IMG/VR virus record: IMGVR_UViG_3300049432_000210
Span: 1-40,935 of that record
Strand: one strand, 5' to 3'
DNA length: 40,935 bases
From: a virus
Shown here: piece after piece, positions 6,269 through 13,865 of the stretch
How positions within the stretch are numbered: the stretch's first letter is position 1
Layout: the number at the start of each line of letters is the position of its first letter
Position numbers and translations under genes: made by a program
Notes under the pieces: generated by a model
The model's database searches: none
Seen by the model: only the letters and a program-made list of their open reading frames with translations
Told to the model about the DNA's origin: nothing

Positions 6269-6985
6269 ATGAACGATATAATCAACAAAAATATTAAAGT
6301 TGCAGGTGTCGAAGCAAAAATGGCTTCTACCGGCAATATGAAATTTATTATCACTGATACTGAAAAGAATAAATATTATTTCTATCAAAAAAATAAAGGT
6401 GTAGATTGCGATGTGTATATGAGCTTCACCGGAATGGGATTAAAGCAAGGGGATACTTGTAATATCGGATTTACCGAAGAAGCAAAGTCATTCCAAAACC
6501 AGAAAGGTGAAACTATTAATTACACAGACCGCTTTATTTTAGGTTTACGCGAAGTAAATGGAGCTGTGCCGACTCCTGCACCGTCTCAAACAAAAACATC
6601 TAACACAAGCGATTCTGGTGCGTCACAGAATCCTTCTGATGACCAATATTGGGACAAGAAAGCCTATAAACAATGTCTCTGGGGAAAGTGGTTGAAAGAT
6701 TCTGTGCAATTGGCTCTTAATGAACCGGATTGGAAAGATATTGTCTGGGATGCTTTTAAGGAAATAGGAAAAGATGCAGACAAGCGATTCTCTCCGGTAG
6801 CTCAGGCTGTTACCAGAACTAATCCAAACTTCTTTAATGAACCTGAACTACCTGTGATCCAACAAGATGAACCGCCTCTTAGTGCGTATGAACAAGATAT
6901 AGAATTTGTTGCGCCGGATATAGCTGAAACTGCACACCAGATGAAAAACGGCGATATTAATGTAGATGATATTCCGTTTAATTAA
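6269..6985 (+). CDS. SSB-like single-stranded DNA-binding protein
   Basis: A 238-residue protein. The start was set at ATG 6269, which has AAAGGG 6-7 bases upstream, rather than at the GTG at 6230. Residues 1-95 look like an OB-type beta barrel (IKVAGVEAKM, MKFIITDTEKNKYYFYQK, YMSFTGMGLKQGDTCNIGF). A Pro/Ser/Thr-rich linker (VPTPAPSQTKTSNTSDSG) follows, then a helical middle. The very end is NVDDIPFN, nearly the acidic DDIPF tip that bacterial SSB proteins use to recruit repair and replication enzymes. It probably coats ssDNA during phage replication or recombination. No recombinase is adjacent. Confidence 0.65.
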   Translation: MNDIINKNIKVAGVEAKMASTGNMKFIITDTEKNKYYFYQKNKGVDCDVYMSFTGMGLKQGDTCNIGFTEEAKSFQNQKGETINYTDRFILGLREVNGAVPTPAPSQTKTSNTSDSGASQNPSDDQYWDKKAYKQCLWGKWLKDSVQLALNEPDWKDIVWDAFKEIGKDADKRFSPVAQAVTRTNPNFFNEPELPVIQQDEPPLSAYEQDIEFVAPDIAETAHQMKNGDINVDDIPFN

Positions 6986-6995
6986 ATAAACACTA

Positions 6996-7037
6996 ATGAA
7001 TGAAGCAATTAAATTAGCAATATGTGGAATGAAGTAG
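6996..7037 (+). pseudogene. Duplicated 5' end of the 7230 gene
   Basis: The 27 bases from ATG at 6996 read MNEAIKLAI and match 24 of 27 bases of the start of the gene at 7230 (MNDAIKLAI). The frame then meets TAG at 7035. This looks like a leftover of a duplication or an insertion that placed the 7022 gene ahead of the 7230 gene. Confidence 0.55.
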
Positions 7038-7237
7038 AAACTTGTGGTGTTCTGGCAGCCTTGTATAAGGGTAAACAGTTAGAGAAAGCTTTATCTCACA
7101 GCTACTATAGATATGCTTCCACTTCTCTGTGCGGTATCCCTGCTAACCATTTAGCTGACGACTACTCGCAAAAGAGACCTACTTGTAAACGTTGCCTAAA
7201 GAAAGACCCTCGCTTTAATCAAGACGACCATGAATGA
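7022..7237 (+). CDS. Small zinc-binding protein, unknown
   Basis: A 71-residue protein with Cys at C8, C37, C55 and C58. LCGIPANHLADDY and RPTCKRCLKKDPRF form a treble-clef or ribbon-like zinc site of a type seen in short phage and actinobacterial proteins. Function unknown. Its ATG lies inside the duplicated start segment of the next gene, and its end overlaps that gene by 8 bases. No Shine-Dalgarno site is visible, so translation may depend on the upstream frame. Confidence 0.6.
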   Translation: MWNEVETCGVLAALYKGKQLEKALSHSYYRYASTSLCGIPANHLADDYSQKRPTCKRCLKKDPRFNQDDHE

Positions 7238-7478
7238 CGCTATAAAATTAGCAATAGAAAAAGGTGGGTATGAGAATAAGCCAATTTGGATAACTGAATC
7301 CGACATAATTCTAGACCCTCTATTCTGGCAAGCACTCAGTAAGGCGTTAGGGTGGAAAGAATTTGCTGGAAGAGGTGAAGGGTCGTATCCGATTTGGAAA
7401 TGGCAAGCACATAGATACTTCGATTTAGTACTTACTGGCGGTAATAAAGAGAAGTTTTGGGAGGAGTTACTCCAATAA
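7230..7478 (+). CDS. Conserved small phage protein, unknown
   Basis: An 82-residue protein: MNDAIKLAIEKGGY, ILDPLFWQALSKALGW, then WKWQAHRYFDLVLTGGNKEKFWEELL. I recall many phage and bacterial homologues with the same 'LDPLFWQALGKALGW ... W..H...D.L..G....FF..LL' pattern; no function is established. It is Trp-rich, helical and probably a small folding unit on its own. It is last in the early rightward unit and overlaps the zinc protein gene by 8 bases. Confidence 0.75.
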   Translation: MNDAIKLAIEKGGYENKPIWITESDIILDPLFWQALSKALGWKEFAGRGEGSYPIWKWQAHRYFDLVLTGGNKEKFWEELLQ

Positions 7479-7546
7479 ACATTCCTCCTGAACCACACAA
7501 AGTATCTAAAACTTTATATGGTGGAGATGTAATAATTAAATAATGA

Positions 7547-7717
7547 TTAGTTTTTAATTTGCTTAGTATCACGTTTATTTTCTTCAAAAACCTCATCTTT
7601 AAAACCAATAGTTAGGTGAATGGATTTTGCTGTCAATAATTTATTACAAAATTTACCTAAAGTATTAAGCACTAATCCTATAAAAATACCTATTAAAAGA
7701 ACTAATACCAAACTCAT
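7547..7717 (-). CDS. Small single-span membrane protein, 56 residues
   Basis: Not a long ORF but well formed. ATG at 7717 has AGGTG 6 bases upstream. Residues 2-20 are a hydrophobic helix (SLVLVLLIGIFIGLVLNTL), followed by GKFCNKLL and a charged tail ending DEVFEENKRDTKQIKN. It is predicted to be a membrane-anchored protein with a cytoplasmic C terminus. It stands between the early unit and the AlbA_2 gene on the opposite strand. It could be a superinfection-exclusion or accessory membrane peptide; there is no direct evidence. Confidence 0.6.
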   Translation of the reverse strand: MSLVLVLLIGIFIGLVLNTLGKFCNKLLTAKSIHLTIGFKDEVFEENKRDTKQIKN

Positions 7718-7988
7718 AGACACACCTCGACTTATAGAAAAATATTCCTTGTCTAATAAACATCCTTATTGTTAGGGATATAACTGTTTTACCAGCTAAT
7801 TACTATTATATAAATACATTTTATAAATTGACAAATTTTCTATTTAAAACAGTTTTAGTTAAACAAAACAATTTTTAATCGAGTTACTAGTAAAATTAAA
7901 TAGTTAACAATAAACCGCTCGAAAGGGCGGTTTTGTTATAACATGAGCTTATGCATTTTTTGAGGGCTTATTAAAATAAAAACAACCT
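7718..7988. other. AT-rich intergenic region with inverted repeat
   Basis: No gene seen. AACTGTTTT (7782-7790) and AAAACAGTT (7846-7854) are exact 9-base inverted repeats around very AT-rich DNA containing TTGACA at 7829-7834, for which I find no good -10. It probably carries the promoter region of the AlbA_2 gene. Confidence 0.4.
7912..7936 (+). terminator. Hairpin terminator upstream of AlbA_2 gene
   Basis: AAACCGCTCGAAAGGGCGGTTTTG: a CCGC/GCGG-type stem with a T tract, about 50 bases before the AlbA_2 start. It may insulate or attenuate that gene. Confidence 0.6.
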
Positions 7989-9293
7989 ATGGTATATAAA
8001 CAAAATGAATGGACAGAGGAATCTCTTTTAGCCTTGTCAACTGAAGACGATAGGTTTGATAAAAAATCCGGGAGCATTTTCCCCTCTGATTTCAAAAAAA
8101 TATTAGCAAAGGCTGTGTCTGCGTTTGCTAATTCCAATGGTGGTCACATCATAATTGGGATGTGTGATGAAAGAGATAGAGATAAAAATGGTAGGGATTT
8201 TGATGGAGTGAATTTCAAGCCAAAGAAGGTTTCTTTTTGTGAGTGGTTAGAAGACCAAATATCAGGATTAGTAACCCCGCCTATTCAAAACTATAGAGTT
8301 CTTCCTGTAAAATCAAAATCAAAGAACTCTCAAATTCAAAAGGATAAGCCTGTTTACGTTATCGAGATTGAAGCAAGCGAAATTGCTCCTCATCAATCTA
8401 ATGTAGATAAAGTTTATTATTACCGTGAAGGGAATGATTCGCAGCCAGCAACCCACTATTATCTAGAGGGTTTGCGAAGCGTCAGAAGATTTATATCACC
8501 TGATTTAGTAAGGGCATGGTTAGACACTTTCCTTTTAAAATTAAATCAATTCTTCAAAGAGGCTGCCGCGTTTTATCAAAAAAGAGATTTTTTCCCATAT
8601 ATTAACGACTCATCAATTAGCAAAAAGTTTTCGTTTAAAATTGAATATACCGGGGATAATTTATTTTTTTACACACAACATTTAAACGCTGACCAGTTTT
8701 TACGCCGTTTCCCTAGATTTCAAACAAAATTTGAAGAATACAAAAAGCTCAGTGAGAAATTTAATATTCAATCTGATCTATTGAAAAATAGTATTGCTAA
8801 CAGCACTGAATTACACAATTTCTTATTCAAGAAATTTATTAAAAGCGATAATTTTTCTGTTTTGCTAACAGATGTTGGAATTGAATTAGGACATGACAAA
8901 TTAGAAAATCGGCAAAGGCGATTATTTGAATTGTGTTCATTTTCTCCTACAGTACCAAAAAAAGAATTCCTGAATATGATAGCTGGTATTGCGTCTTGCG
9001 AACTTTTAAGTTCAATCGCTTTAGATGAAAAAGCAAATAGATTAACCGATAAAAGTCCGGTTATGAAATTTATTCGTTTATGGAATGTAATATCAAAAGG
9101 AATTTACGAATCAATAATTCCAAACTTAAAAATTTCCAAATCTAAAAAAAATTGTGAATTAGCTTTGGTTGAGTTAAGTAGTTTTGTAAATGAACTTTCA
9201 AATGAATTAGATACAGAAATTGACCTTCTTACTAGTAGAAGTGGAGTACCTTATATTTCATATGATGATAGTAATACAGGACTCTTTAGATAA
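7989..9293 (+). CDS. AlbA_2/Schlafen-type ATP-binding protein
   Basis: A 434-residue protein. Residues 1-170 match the AlbA_2 (Schlafen-like, formerly AAA_4) domain: AFANSNGGHIIIGM (46-58), PVYVIEIEASEIAPHQ and VYYYREGNDSQPA. Members occur in stress regulators and in a number of antiviral systems. Residues 175-434 are a long, mostly helical Lys-rich region with no domain I recognise. It has its own upstream terminator and AT-rich promoter region and a terminator at 9317-9343, so it is a self-contained unit inserted between early and late modules. That fits a 'moron'-type cargo gene, perhaps superinfection exclusion or defence (inference). The family call is firm; the job is not. Confidence 0.75.
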   Translation: MVYKQNEWTEESLLALSTEDDRFDKKSGSIFPSDFKKILAKAVSAFANSNGGHIIIGMCDERDRDKNGRDFDGVNFKPKKVSFCEWLEDQISGLVTPPIQNYRVLPVKSKSKNSQIQKDKPVYVIEIEASEIAPHQSNVDKVYYYREGNDSQPATHYYLEGLRSVRRFISPDLVRAWLDTFLLKLNQFFKEAAAFYQKRDFFPYINDSSISKKFSFKIEYTGDNLFFYTQHLNADQFLRRFPRFQTKFEEYKKLSEKFNIQSDLLKNSIANSTELHNFLFKKFIKSDNFSVLLTDVGIELGHDKLENRQRRLFELCSFSPTVPKKEFLNMIAGIASCELLSSIALDEKANRLTDKSPVMKFIRLWNVISKGIYESIIPNLKISKSKKNCELALVELSSFVNELSNELDTEIDLLTSRSGVPYISYDDSNTGLFR

Positions 9294-9316
9294 AAATAAA
9301 TCTTTGTAAATAAAAG

Positions 9317-9350
9317 AACACCTCGGCATAAAGTCGGGGTGTTATTGATT
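9317..9350. terminator. Bidirectional terminator between convergent units
   Basis: AACACCTCG, loop, CGGGGTGTT (9317-9343) pair over 9 bases with one wobble. Rightward the tail is ATTGATT; leftward it is CTTTTATTT, so it best ends the long leftward late block. Confidence 0.75.
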
Positions 9351-9375
9351 CATTGCGAATCGGGGATTAGGCAGA

Positions 9376-10485
9376 TTATAGAGCGGCGGTATAGTCGGTG
9401 ATGAACTTTCCTAATTTCGCCGTATTTTCATAATGCGAAATCGGGTTAAGTTTTTTTAGGGCGGTAGTGACTGCGTTTTCCAGTCTCCACAGCGTTTTTC
9501 GGTTAAACTCCTCGTAAAGAGCGCGTTCAAAATATTCACGGTGTGTTGTTCTGAAAAGGCTGATGGGAAGTTTTGCGTCTGTGAAAAGCCTGTATAGCAT
9601 TTCTCTGGCTTTATCATCCAATAACTCGTGATTACGTTTGAAATCAATCATTTCACGAATGGGCTTCCATCCTCGCTGCAAGCGATCTACAGCAGTAGAA
9701 ACTGATTCGACCAGATCGAGATTCTTGCTGTGTTTGGCAAGCATTGGCTTGTATTCACCGGCAAAAGAAAGATTGTCGCAAACAATCACCTTATAACCGG
9801 CGACGATTCCAAGACGCATTGATTTGTCATTGGAATTTCTCAGTCCGATGGCAAAGTTCACGCCTTCATATCGAGCGTTTACCTGCAAGACGGCAAAGAA
9901 TTTCATTCCGTCCGGGGTAACTGCAAATTCTTCTTTAGTAATGTTGATATGACGAAACGCTAAGGCTTCTTCAATCGCTTGTACCAAGAAGTAATGGGAA
10001 ATCGGTTTGAATGTGTCTGTTTCTTCCGGTAATGGAAGTCCGAGCAATCCGCCTCTGGAAACAATACCTGCTCCGCAGTGGGCAATCAGCGTTCCGTTGC
10101 CAGCCGGATTAACGACAGCGACAGGAGCGACAACTTCAGGAATAACTACATTCCTTTGACCCCCATTATTGGCTGCAACAGGAATTTGGTTCAGAATTTC
10201 ATCTGAAACATCCGGCATATTATCCAGACGCTCCACGATTTCATCAATCAACTCCTCGTTCTCATAATTGACGTATTCATCCTCAAATGGTTCATCGTTA
10301 AACGATTCTTCAAGTTGCTCGAAGTAATTATCGGGCAAGTTTGATTCACCTTTCGGGATTTCGGTTTTGGCTCTTGATTGAGCCACGGCTTCGGCGATGC
10401 ATTCGGCATGAAAATTTTGACCGTTCCAATTGACCTGCATCGTTGCCAGAATATGTTTTTGGCATCTTGGTAAATCACAATTCAT
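9376..10485 (-). CDS. DUF932-family protein with N-terminal zinc motif
   Basis: A 369-residue protein. Residues 150-369 carry the DUF932 signatures EEFAVTPDGMKFFAVLQV, FAIGLRNSNDKSMRLGIVAGYKVIVCDNLSFAGEY and a long helical tail. DUF932 proteins are common on plasmids and phages and are of unknown biochemical role. The N terminus adds a small CDLPRC...H...C cluster (C3, C8, about H26, C29) that may bind zinc. An acidic stretch (about 50-95: LEESFNDEPFEDEY and more) links the two. It is the last gene of the late leftward block and overlaps the next upstream gene by 4 bases. Placement at the end of a late operon is unusual for DUF932, which more often sits with replication genes. Confidence 0.8.
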   Translation of the reverse strand: MNCDLPRCQKHILATMQVNWNGQNFHAECIAEAVAQSRAKTEIPKGESNLPDNYFEQLEESFNDEPFEDEYVNYENEELIDEIVERLDNMPDVSDEILNQIPVAANNGGQRNVVIPEVVAPVAVVNPAGNGTLIAHCGAGIVSRGGLLGLPLPEETDTFKPISHYFLVQAIEEALAFRHINITKEEFAVTPDGMKFFAVLQVNARYEGVNFAIGLRNSNDKSMRLGIVAGYKVIVCDNLSFAGEYKPMLAKHSKNLDLVESVSTAVDRLQRGWKPIREMIDFKRNHELLDDKAREMLYRLFTDAKLPISLFRTTHREYFERALYEEFNRKTLWRLENAVTTALKKLNPISHYENTAKLGKFITDYTAAL

Positions 10486-10739
10486 CTTGTTTTCCTCCGA
10501 AACAATCTCACGTTAGTGAGTCTTTTGAATTCGGCTTCTCCTTCCTTGGATAAGCTCCATTCGTCCTGTATCGCTTGAATCGCTTCTTCGGGTGTTTTAT
10601 TGCCGAATAATTGATGCCAAGCTCTATGTTTTCCAGTTTTCACCCGAACTACATTGCCGGGAAAGTTTGGGTTTATGCCTAACTCTCGGCAGCGGCTTTT
10701 GGGTAAGATATGGTGCTTGTCATATGGTTTATTGCTCAT
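10482..10739 (-). CDS. Small HNH-like protein (HHILPKS type)
   Basis: An 85-residue protein: DKHHILPKSRCRELG, then NVVRVKTGKHRAWHQLFGNKTPEEAIQAI. The HH, N and H..WH positions resemble an HNH fold without the Cys pairs. I recall small homologues in diverse bacteria and phages with the same HH-N-H-WH-LF spacing. It may be a degenerate nuclease or a DNA-binding remnant. Overlaps the DUF932 gene by 4 bases (ATGA-type), so coupled. Confidence 0.6.
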   Translation of the reverse strand: MSNKPYDKHHILPKSRCRELGINPNFPGNVVRVKTGKHRAWHQLFGNKTPEEAIQAIQDEWSLSKEGEAEFKRLTNVRLFRRKTR

Positions 10740-10748
10740 CGCGCCTCC

Positions 10749-11135
10749 TTACTTGCACGATGGGCAAAGTTTTGAGCGGATTGTTTTAGGGAACATCCGG
10801 TCGCATTTTCCGCAGAGCTTGTAATTGCTACTGCATTTCTCGCAAACCACGCCGCCGGTAGACAGCAAATGAGCTTCTTCGTCTGGGAATAACTCTTTAC
10901 AGTCATCACAGTTAAAAGTCCTGTCATTTATTTCTTCGTGTTGCCCGTTTTCTTCATGTTCCCCGTTTGATTTCGGGTCGCGCACGTTGAATGTCAGTCC
11001 GGGGTGAATGTCCAACTTGACGTTAAGACTTCCATCGCGGCACTCGTAAGCAACTCCGGCATTACGCCAGAATGTTTGTTTATTTGGTGGTAAACCACGC
11101 TCAACAATCAGGTAAACAATTTTCCTGTCTGCCAT
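10749..11135 (-). CDS. Phage protein with C-terminal double zinc ribbon
   Basis: A 128-residue protein. I placed the start at ATG 11135 because a perfect AGGAGG lies 7-8 bases upstream; the longer frame back to 11195 lacks this. The N-terminal 55 residues (KIVYLIVERGL, FWRNAGVAYECRDGSLNVKLDIHP) look like a small beta domain seen in other phage proteins of unknown role. The C-terminal half has four CxxC pairs (CDDC, CEKC, CGKC, CPSC), consistent with two zinc ribbons. It is likely an adaptor or nucleic-acid binder. It follows a hairpin-rich leader at 11170-11335. Confidence 0.65.
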   Translation of the reverse strand: MADRKIVYLIVERGLPPNKQTFWRNAGVAYECRDGSLNVKLDIHPGLTFNVRDPKSNGEHEENGQHEEINDRTFNCDDCKELFPDEEAHLLSTGGVVCEKCSSNYKLCGKCDRMFPKTIRSKLCPSCK

Positions 11136-11169
11136 ATAAAACCTCCTATTTTGTTGTGAATGTGCTATA

Positions 11170-11335
11170 AGCAAAGAGGAGCCGAAGCCCCTCAAGCTAT
11201 GGAATATCTAGCCGAATTGCTAGAGTGGAGACTGTTGAAAAAAATATAAAAACGACAGTCCCCGCTCCAGCCGGTGATGTAATGAACAAGAGGTTACTCT
11301 CCGGTCATCACCAGTGGAGGTGCGCCAAATAATAA
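11170..11335. other. Hairpin-rich leader between two zinc-protein genes
   Basis: Four consecutive inverted repeats: GAGG...CCTC (11176-11193), TCTAGC/GCTAGA (11207-11224, perfect), GACTGT/ACAGTC (11230-11260, with an outer TGGAG/CTCCA pair) and GGTGATG/CATCACC (11273-11312). It lies 5' of the leftward gene at 10749-11135. It could be an attenuator or processing site. No protein-coding frame. Confidence 0.5.
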
Positions 11336-11339
11336 GTGG

Positions 11340-11471
11340 CTAAACGGAATGGTACTCACCAGCTTTATGCGACTTACCGCAACGATTACAGTATTTGGGT
11401 TTTGGTTTACGACAACACTCGATCAGTAGTTGATAACTTGACCAATTTCTACCGCATCTGTTGCATTTCAT
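11340..11471 (-). CDS. Cys-rich zinc-ribbon peptide, 43 residues
   Basis: The protein begins MKCNRCGRNWSSYQLLIECC and continues with RKPKPKYCNRCGKSHKAGEYHSV. CNRCG occurs twice, with a CC pair between, a complete small zinc ribbon. Its ATG overlaps the stop of the holin-like gene (TAATG), giving tight coupling. Function unknown; its position within lysis genes makes it either a late regulator or a passenger. Confidence 0.6.
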   Translation of the reverse strand: MKCNRCGRNWSSYQLLIECCRKPKPKYCNRCGKSHKAGEYHSV

Positions 11472-11689
11472 TATTTCTTTTTCTTATCTTCTTCAACATT
11501 AGGAATGTTGGTATAGCGGGTAACAGCATCAGCTACGCCTTCTGCGGCAGTGAAGGTAATAATTAAAGTAACTATGGCATCTTGCTGATCGGGAGTGATA
11601 TTAAATTTATCACTGAAAAATACGGTTACTACACCAAAAATGGCGAGTAAGAATTTGCGGCTAGTAAGCCGAGCTATGAGGTCGTTCAT
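11471..11689 (-). CDS. Holin-like small membrane protein
   Basis: A 72-residue protein, LTSRKFLLAIFGVVTVFFSDK, then ITPDQQDAIVTLIITFTAAEGVADAVTRYTN, with a Lys-rich C terminus (EEDKKKK). Two hydrophobic segments (about 11-25 and 37-52) with a short polar link, and the EGVADAVTRY motif, are typical of small phage holin-like proteins encoded beside endolysins. It is expected to sit in the inner membrane and time lysis. It lies in the lysis cluster between the SLT gene and the coupled zinc peptide. Confidence 0.65.
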   Translation of the reverse strand: MNDLIARLTSRKFLLAIFGVVTVFFSDKFNITPDQQDAIVTLIITFTAAEGVADAVTRYTNIPNVEEDKKKK

Positions 11690-11806
11690 TTTCGTTGAGT
11701 TTATTAATTCTTAATATTGATATTTTCGTCCAGTAAGGATACTGGATAACGGCTACGTCGAGGGGTTCTCCGTTGGGGTGACGAACTGCTGTCCATTAAC
11801 GACTGA

Positions 11807-12388
11807 TTATTTGAGTTGGGTCACTGACGGACACGACTTTGCGACTGTCCATGGTTTTGCGTTTCCACGACTGCTCATGTATTTAACAGCCGCTCTAATG
11901 TTGCTTTCGGCGTCGAAAACCGATAAACCTGCTTTTCCTTCATCGGTTGACCGCCAAGTGGAGCTAAGATACTGGAATACACCGCTTGCGGATGAAGATT
12001 TATTCTTACTGTTTGGGTTGAATCCGCTTTCTTTTTTGGCGATACATAGTGGAGTGGCTGGGTCAATCCCATACTGTTGTGAGTATTTTCGGATGAGGTC
12101 TTGTATTTCTCCTGTGCCGTAATCACGTCCACTGGCTTTCGGAGTTGGAGGTTTAGTATCTTTTCTCGGTTGGACTTTGGCTGCCGGTTTTGATTTCGCT
12201 GCCACAACTGGCGTAAGCGATGGAGTAGGTTCATTTTTCGGCTTTTTTAATTCTTCATAGTTGATGAATATTTGAGGTTCATCAATATCTTTTCTGGCTT
12301 CTGCTAGGACTGGCAATGTGAGAAACAATGTCGCCAAAGCGATTATTAACCAGAAAATAGTTTGCTTAGCTTTGTCTTTATCGTACAA
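11807..12388 (-). CDS. SLT-type lytic transglycosylase / endolysin
   Basis: A 193-residue protein. A hydrophobic signal or anchor covers about residues 11-29, then a Pro/Lys-rich linker (50-90), then a lysozyme-like SLT domain (92-190). The catalytic Glu is E120 in CIAKKESGFNPNS, followed by SASGVFQYLSSTW, the standard SLT G-x-x-Q motif. It cleaves the MurNAc-GlcNAc bond of peptidoglycan outside the cytoplasmic membrane. The start is probably TTG at 12388, with AAAGG upstream. It could act in lysis or in virion entry; the neighbouring holin-like and M23 genes favour lysis. Confidence 0.8.
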   Translation of the reverse strand: MYDKDKAKQTIFWLIIALATLFLTLPVLAEARKDIDEPQIFINYEELKKPKNEPTPSLTPVVAAKSKPAAKVQPRKDTKPPTPKASGRDYGTGEIQDLIRKYSQQYGIDPATPLCIAKKESGFNPNSKNKSSSASGVFQYLSSTWRSTDEGKAGLSVFDAESNIRAAVKYMSSRGNAKPWTVAKSCPSVTQLK

Positions 12389-12512
12389 AACAAGCCTTTT
12401 AATCAGCCGACAGTCTTCATAGTCATCCCTTAAACTAGCCTCCAGAAGATTTTAGAGCTGTAAATAATCTTTTCTTCATTATACTCCTGTTACGGAGTGG
12501 GGATGGGGATAA

Positions 12513-12674
12513 CTATTCTCGGTTAATCAGCGGAAAACGAGTTATGAGCCAGTAAATAACGCTAACTATCGCTGCCACAATAAAGAAGTTTTGCATTGCG
12601 TTTGCTGAAATACTTAATGATAAATGCACTACAAAAGTGACTACCATAATGGCAAATAATAGAATTGGTGACAT
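12513..12674 (-). CDS. Two-span membrane peptide, holin candidate (53 residues)
   Basis: ATG at 12674 has AAAGGAAAA just upstream. Two hydrophobic helices (ILLFAIMVVTFVVHLSL and NFFIVAAIVSVIYWLI) are joined by a short polar turn, and the tail is basic (TRFPLINRE). This hairpin-type topology and size are those of class II holins. Placed between the M23 and SLT lysin genes, it is a second holin candidate beside the gene at 11471. Confidence 0.6.
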   Translation of the reverse strand: MSPILLFAIMVVTFVVHLSLSISANAMQNFFIVAAIVSVIYWLITRFPLINRE

Positions 12675-12691
12675 AAATTTTCCTTTCTTAA

Positions 12692-13390
12692 TTATTTAAT
12701 TTCCCCATCGTAAGTGAGGCGTGAGAAGTCTATCGAACCATCTGCTTTTAAGGGCAGAGATTTCCCATTTTGTGAAGCGAACCATTTCAAGTTAGATTCA
12801 TCATCTACTCCGAAAGCAGGATAAATCGTAGGTGGATCAGTACGCTTGTCTATGAATAATTTCATATGAGTTGTCTCCATAACATTCGGGTCTTTCATAT
12901 ATGGAAATGGATTAATCCATCCTAAAGTCCCGTTGTTATAATTAAGGATTACATAATTTTTAAGCTGCCTGACTCCGAAGTGGTCGTGGTGTCCGGTAGA
13001 GAAGCCTGTAGAATCTACCCAGCCGATTACCTGACCTTCTTTAACTGGATATTTTCGTTGCTTCAGATTGTAAGTGATAGCAGGGAAGGCAAGTTTATCA
13101 AAGTGTCCGTTCATTATCAGCCATCCGTAATCGTCTTCTTCAAAGTAAATCTGAACTCTTAGTCCATAGCCTGAATCTTTGGCTACTGATTCGACTATCC
13201 AGCCATCATGACTGGCTTTTACAGGCGTTCCTTTCGGAGCTGCAATGTCTATCCCGTCGTGTCCGGTCATCCCAAACTTTTGGTAAATTTGTGGGTTCTG
13301 TCCAAACCATTGTGATATATAAATCTCTGAACCATTTGGTTGGATAGGCGCAAAATTCCTTATATTGTCTATCGGGTAACGTAATCTCAT
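12692..13390 (-). CDS. M23-family peptidoglycan endopeptidase
   Basis: A 232-residue LytM-type zinc metallopeptidase. The zinc ligands are visible: H44 and D48 (HDGIDIAAP), then the catalytic His in NGHFDK (H96) and the HxH at H135-D-H137 (STGHHDHFG). It cuts peptide cross-bridges of peptidoglycan. No signal peptide; the first 30 residues (YPIDNIRNFAPIQ...ISQWFGQNP) match the usual phage M23 entry segment. With the SLT enzyme it makes a two-enzyme lysis set. The C-terminal 60 residues are of unknown role and may bind wall. Confidence 0.85.
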   Translation of the reverse strand: MRLRYPIDNIRNFAPIQPNGSEIYISQWFGQNPQIYQKFGMTGHDGIDIAAPKGTPVKASHDGWIVESVAKDSGYGLRVQIYFEEDDYGWLIMNGHFDKLAFPAITYNLKQRKYPVKEGQVIGWVDSTGFSTGHHDHFGVRQLKNYVILNYNNGTLGWINPFPYMKDPNVMETTHMKLFIDKRTDPPTIYPAFGVDDESNLKWFASQNGKSLPLKADGSIDFSRLTYDGEIK

Positions 13391-13396
13391 GGGTTT

Positions 13397-13723
13397 TTAT
13401 TTAATGACGAAAACTGCTCCAATAGTGGCAAGGATTATGAAGCCAACAACGGTACGCAAAGCCCATGTCTGCCAATCTTCTAAATCGTTTATTCGGCGGT
13501 TGGTTTCATCTAAATCACGCTGTACCGCGAGTTTTCCAATAAAGGTCTGAAATTCCTTAAACTCTTCACGTCCAACAAACCCTTTTTGCATTACTTCCAG
13601 TCTATTGTTGGTTTCCTTAGAAATATCCTTCAGGTCTTTAATATCACCTTGAATATTCTCCATTTGGAATTGGAGTCTATCTATTTTTTTGTCTTGGCTT
13701 AAATTATTATTGTCTTCTGCCAT
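13397..13723 (-). CDS. XhlA-like coiled-coil protein with C-terminal membrane anchor
   Basis: A 108-residue protein. Residues 10-80 form a heptad coiled coil (IDRLQFQMENIQGDIKDLKD and onward), then a single C-terminal membrane helix (LRTVVGFIILATIGAVFVIK). This is the layout of haemolysin XhlA-type proteins that assist holin function in phages. It is 6 bases upstream of the M23 gene in the same direction, so it belongs to the lysis cluster. The family match is by layout only. Confidence 0.6.
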   Translation of the reverse strand: MAEDNNNLSQDKKIDRLQFQMENIQGDIKDLKDISKETNNRLEVMQKGFVGREEFKEFQTFIGKLAVQRDLDETNRRINDLEDWQTWALRTVVGFIILATIGAVFVIK

Positions 13724-13790
13724 GTAAATGCAGTTAATTGTTGATAAGTTGAGTCTTTACACTAATTATACAGCACTGTAAGCTGTGGAT

Positions 13791-13865
13791 ATGAATTGGG
13801 TAATAATTACAATCTGTTTATTGATATTTGCTGTAGTTTACGGGTTATTTGGCGAGGACTATTAA
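13791..13865 (+). CDS. Possible 24-residue membrane peptide on the opposite strand
   Basis: The frame starts MNWVIITICLLIFAVVYGLF and ends GEDY: a single hydrophobic helix running against the late block in an otherwise gene-free gap. No clear ribosome site. Its stop overlaps the convergent virion gene end. Treat as a candidate only. Confidence 0.3.
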   Translation: MNWVIITICLLIFAVVYGLFGEDY

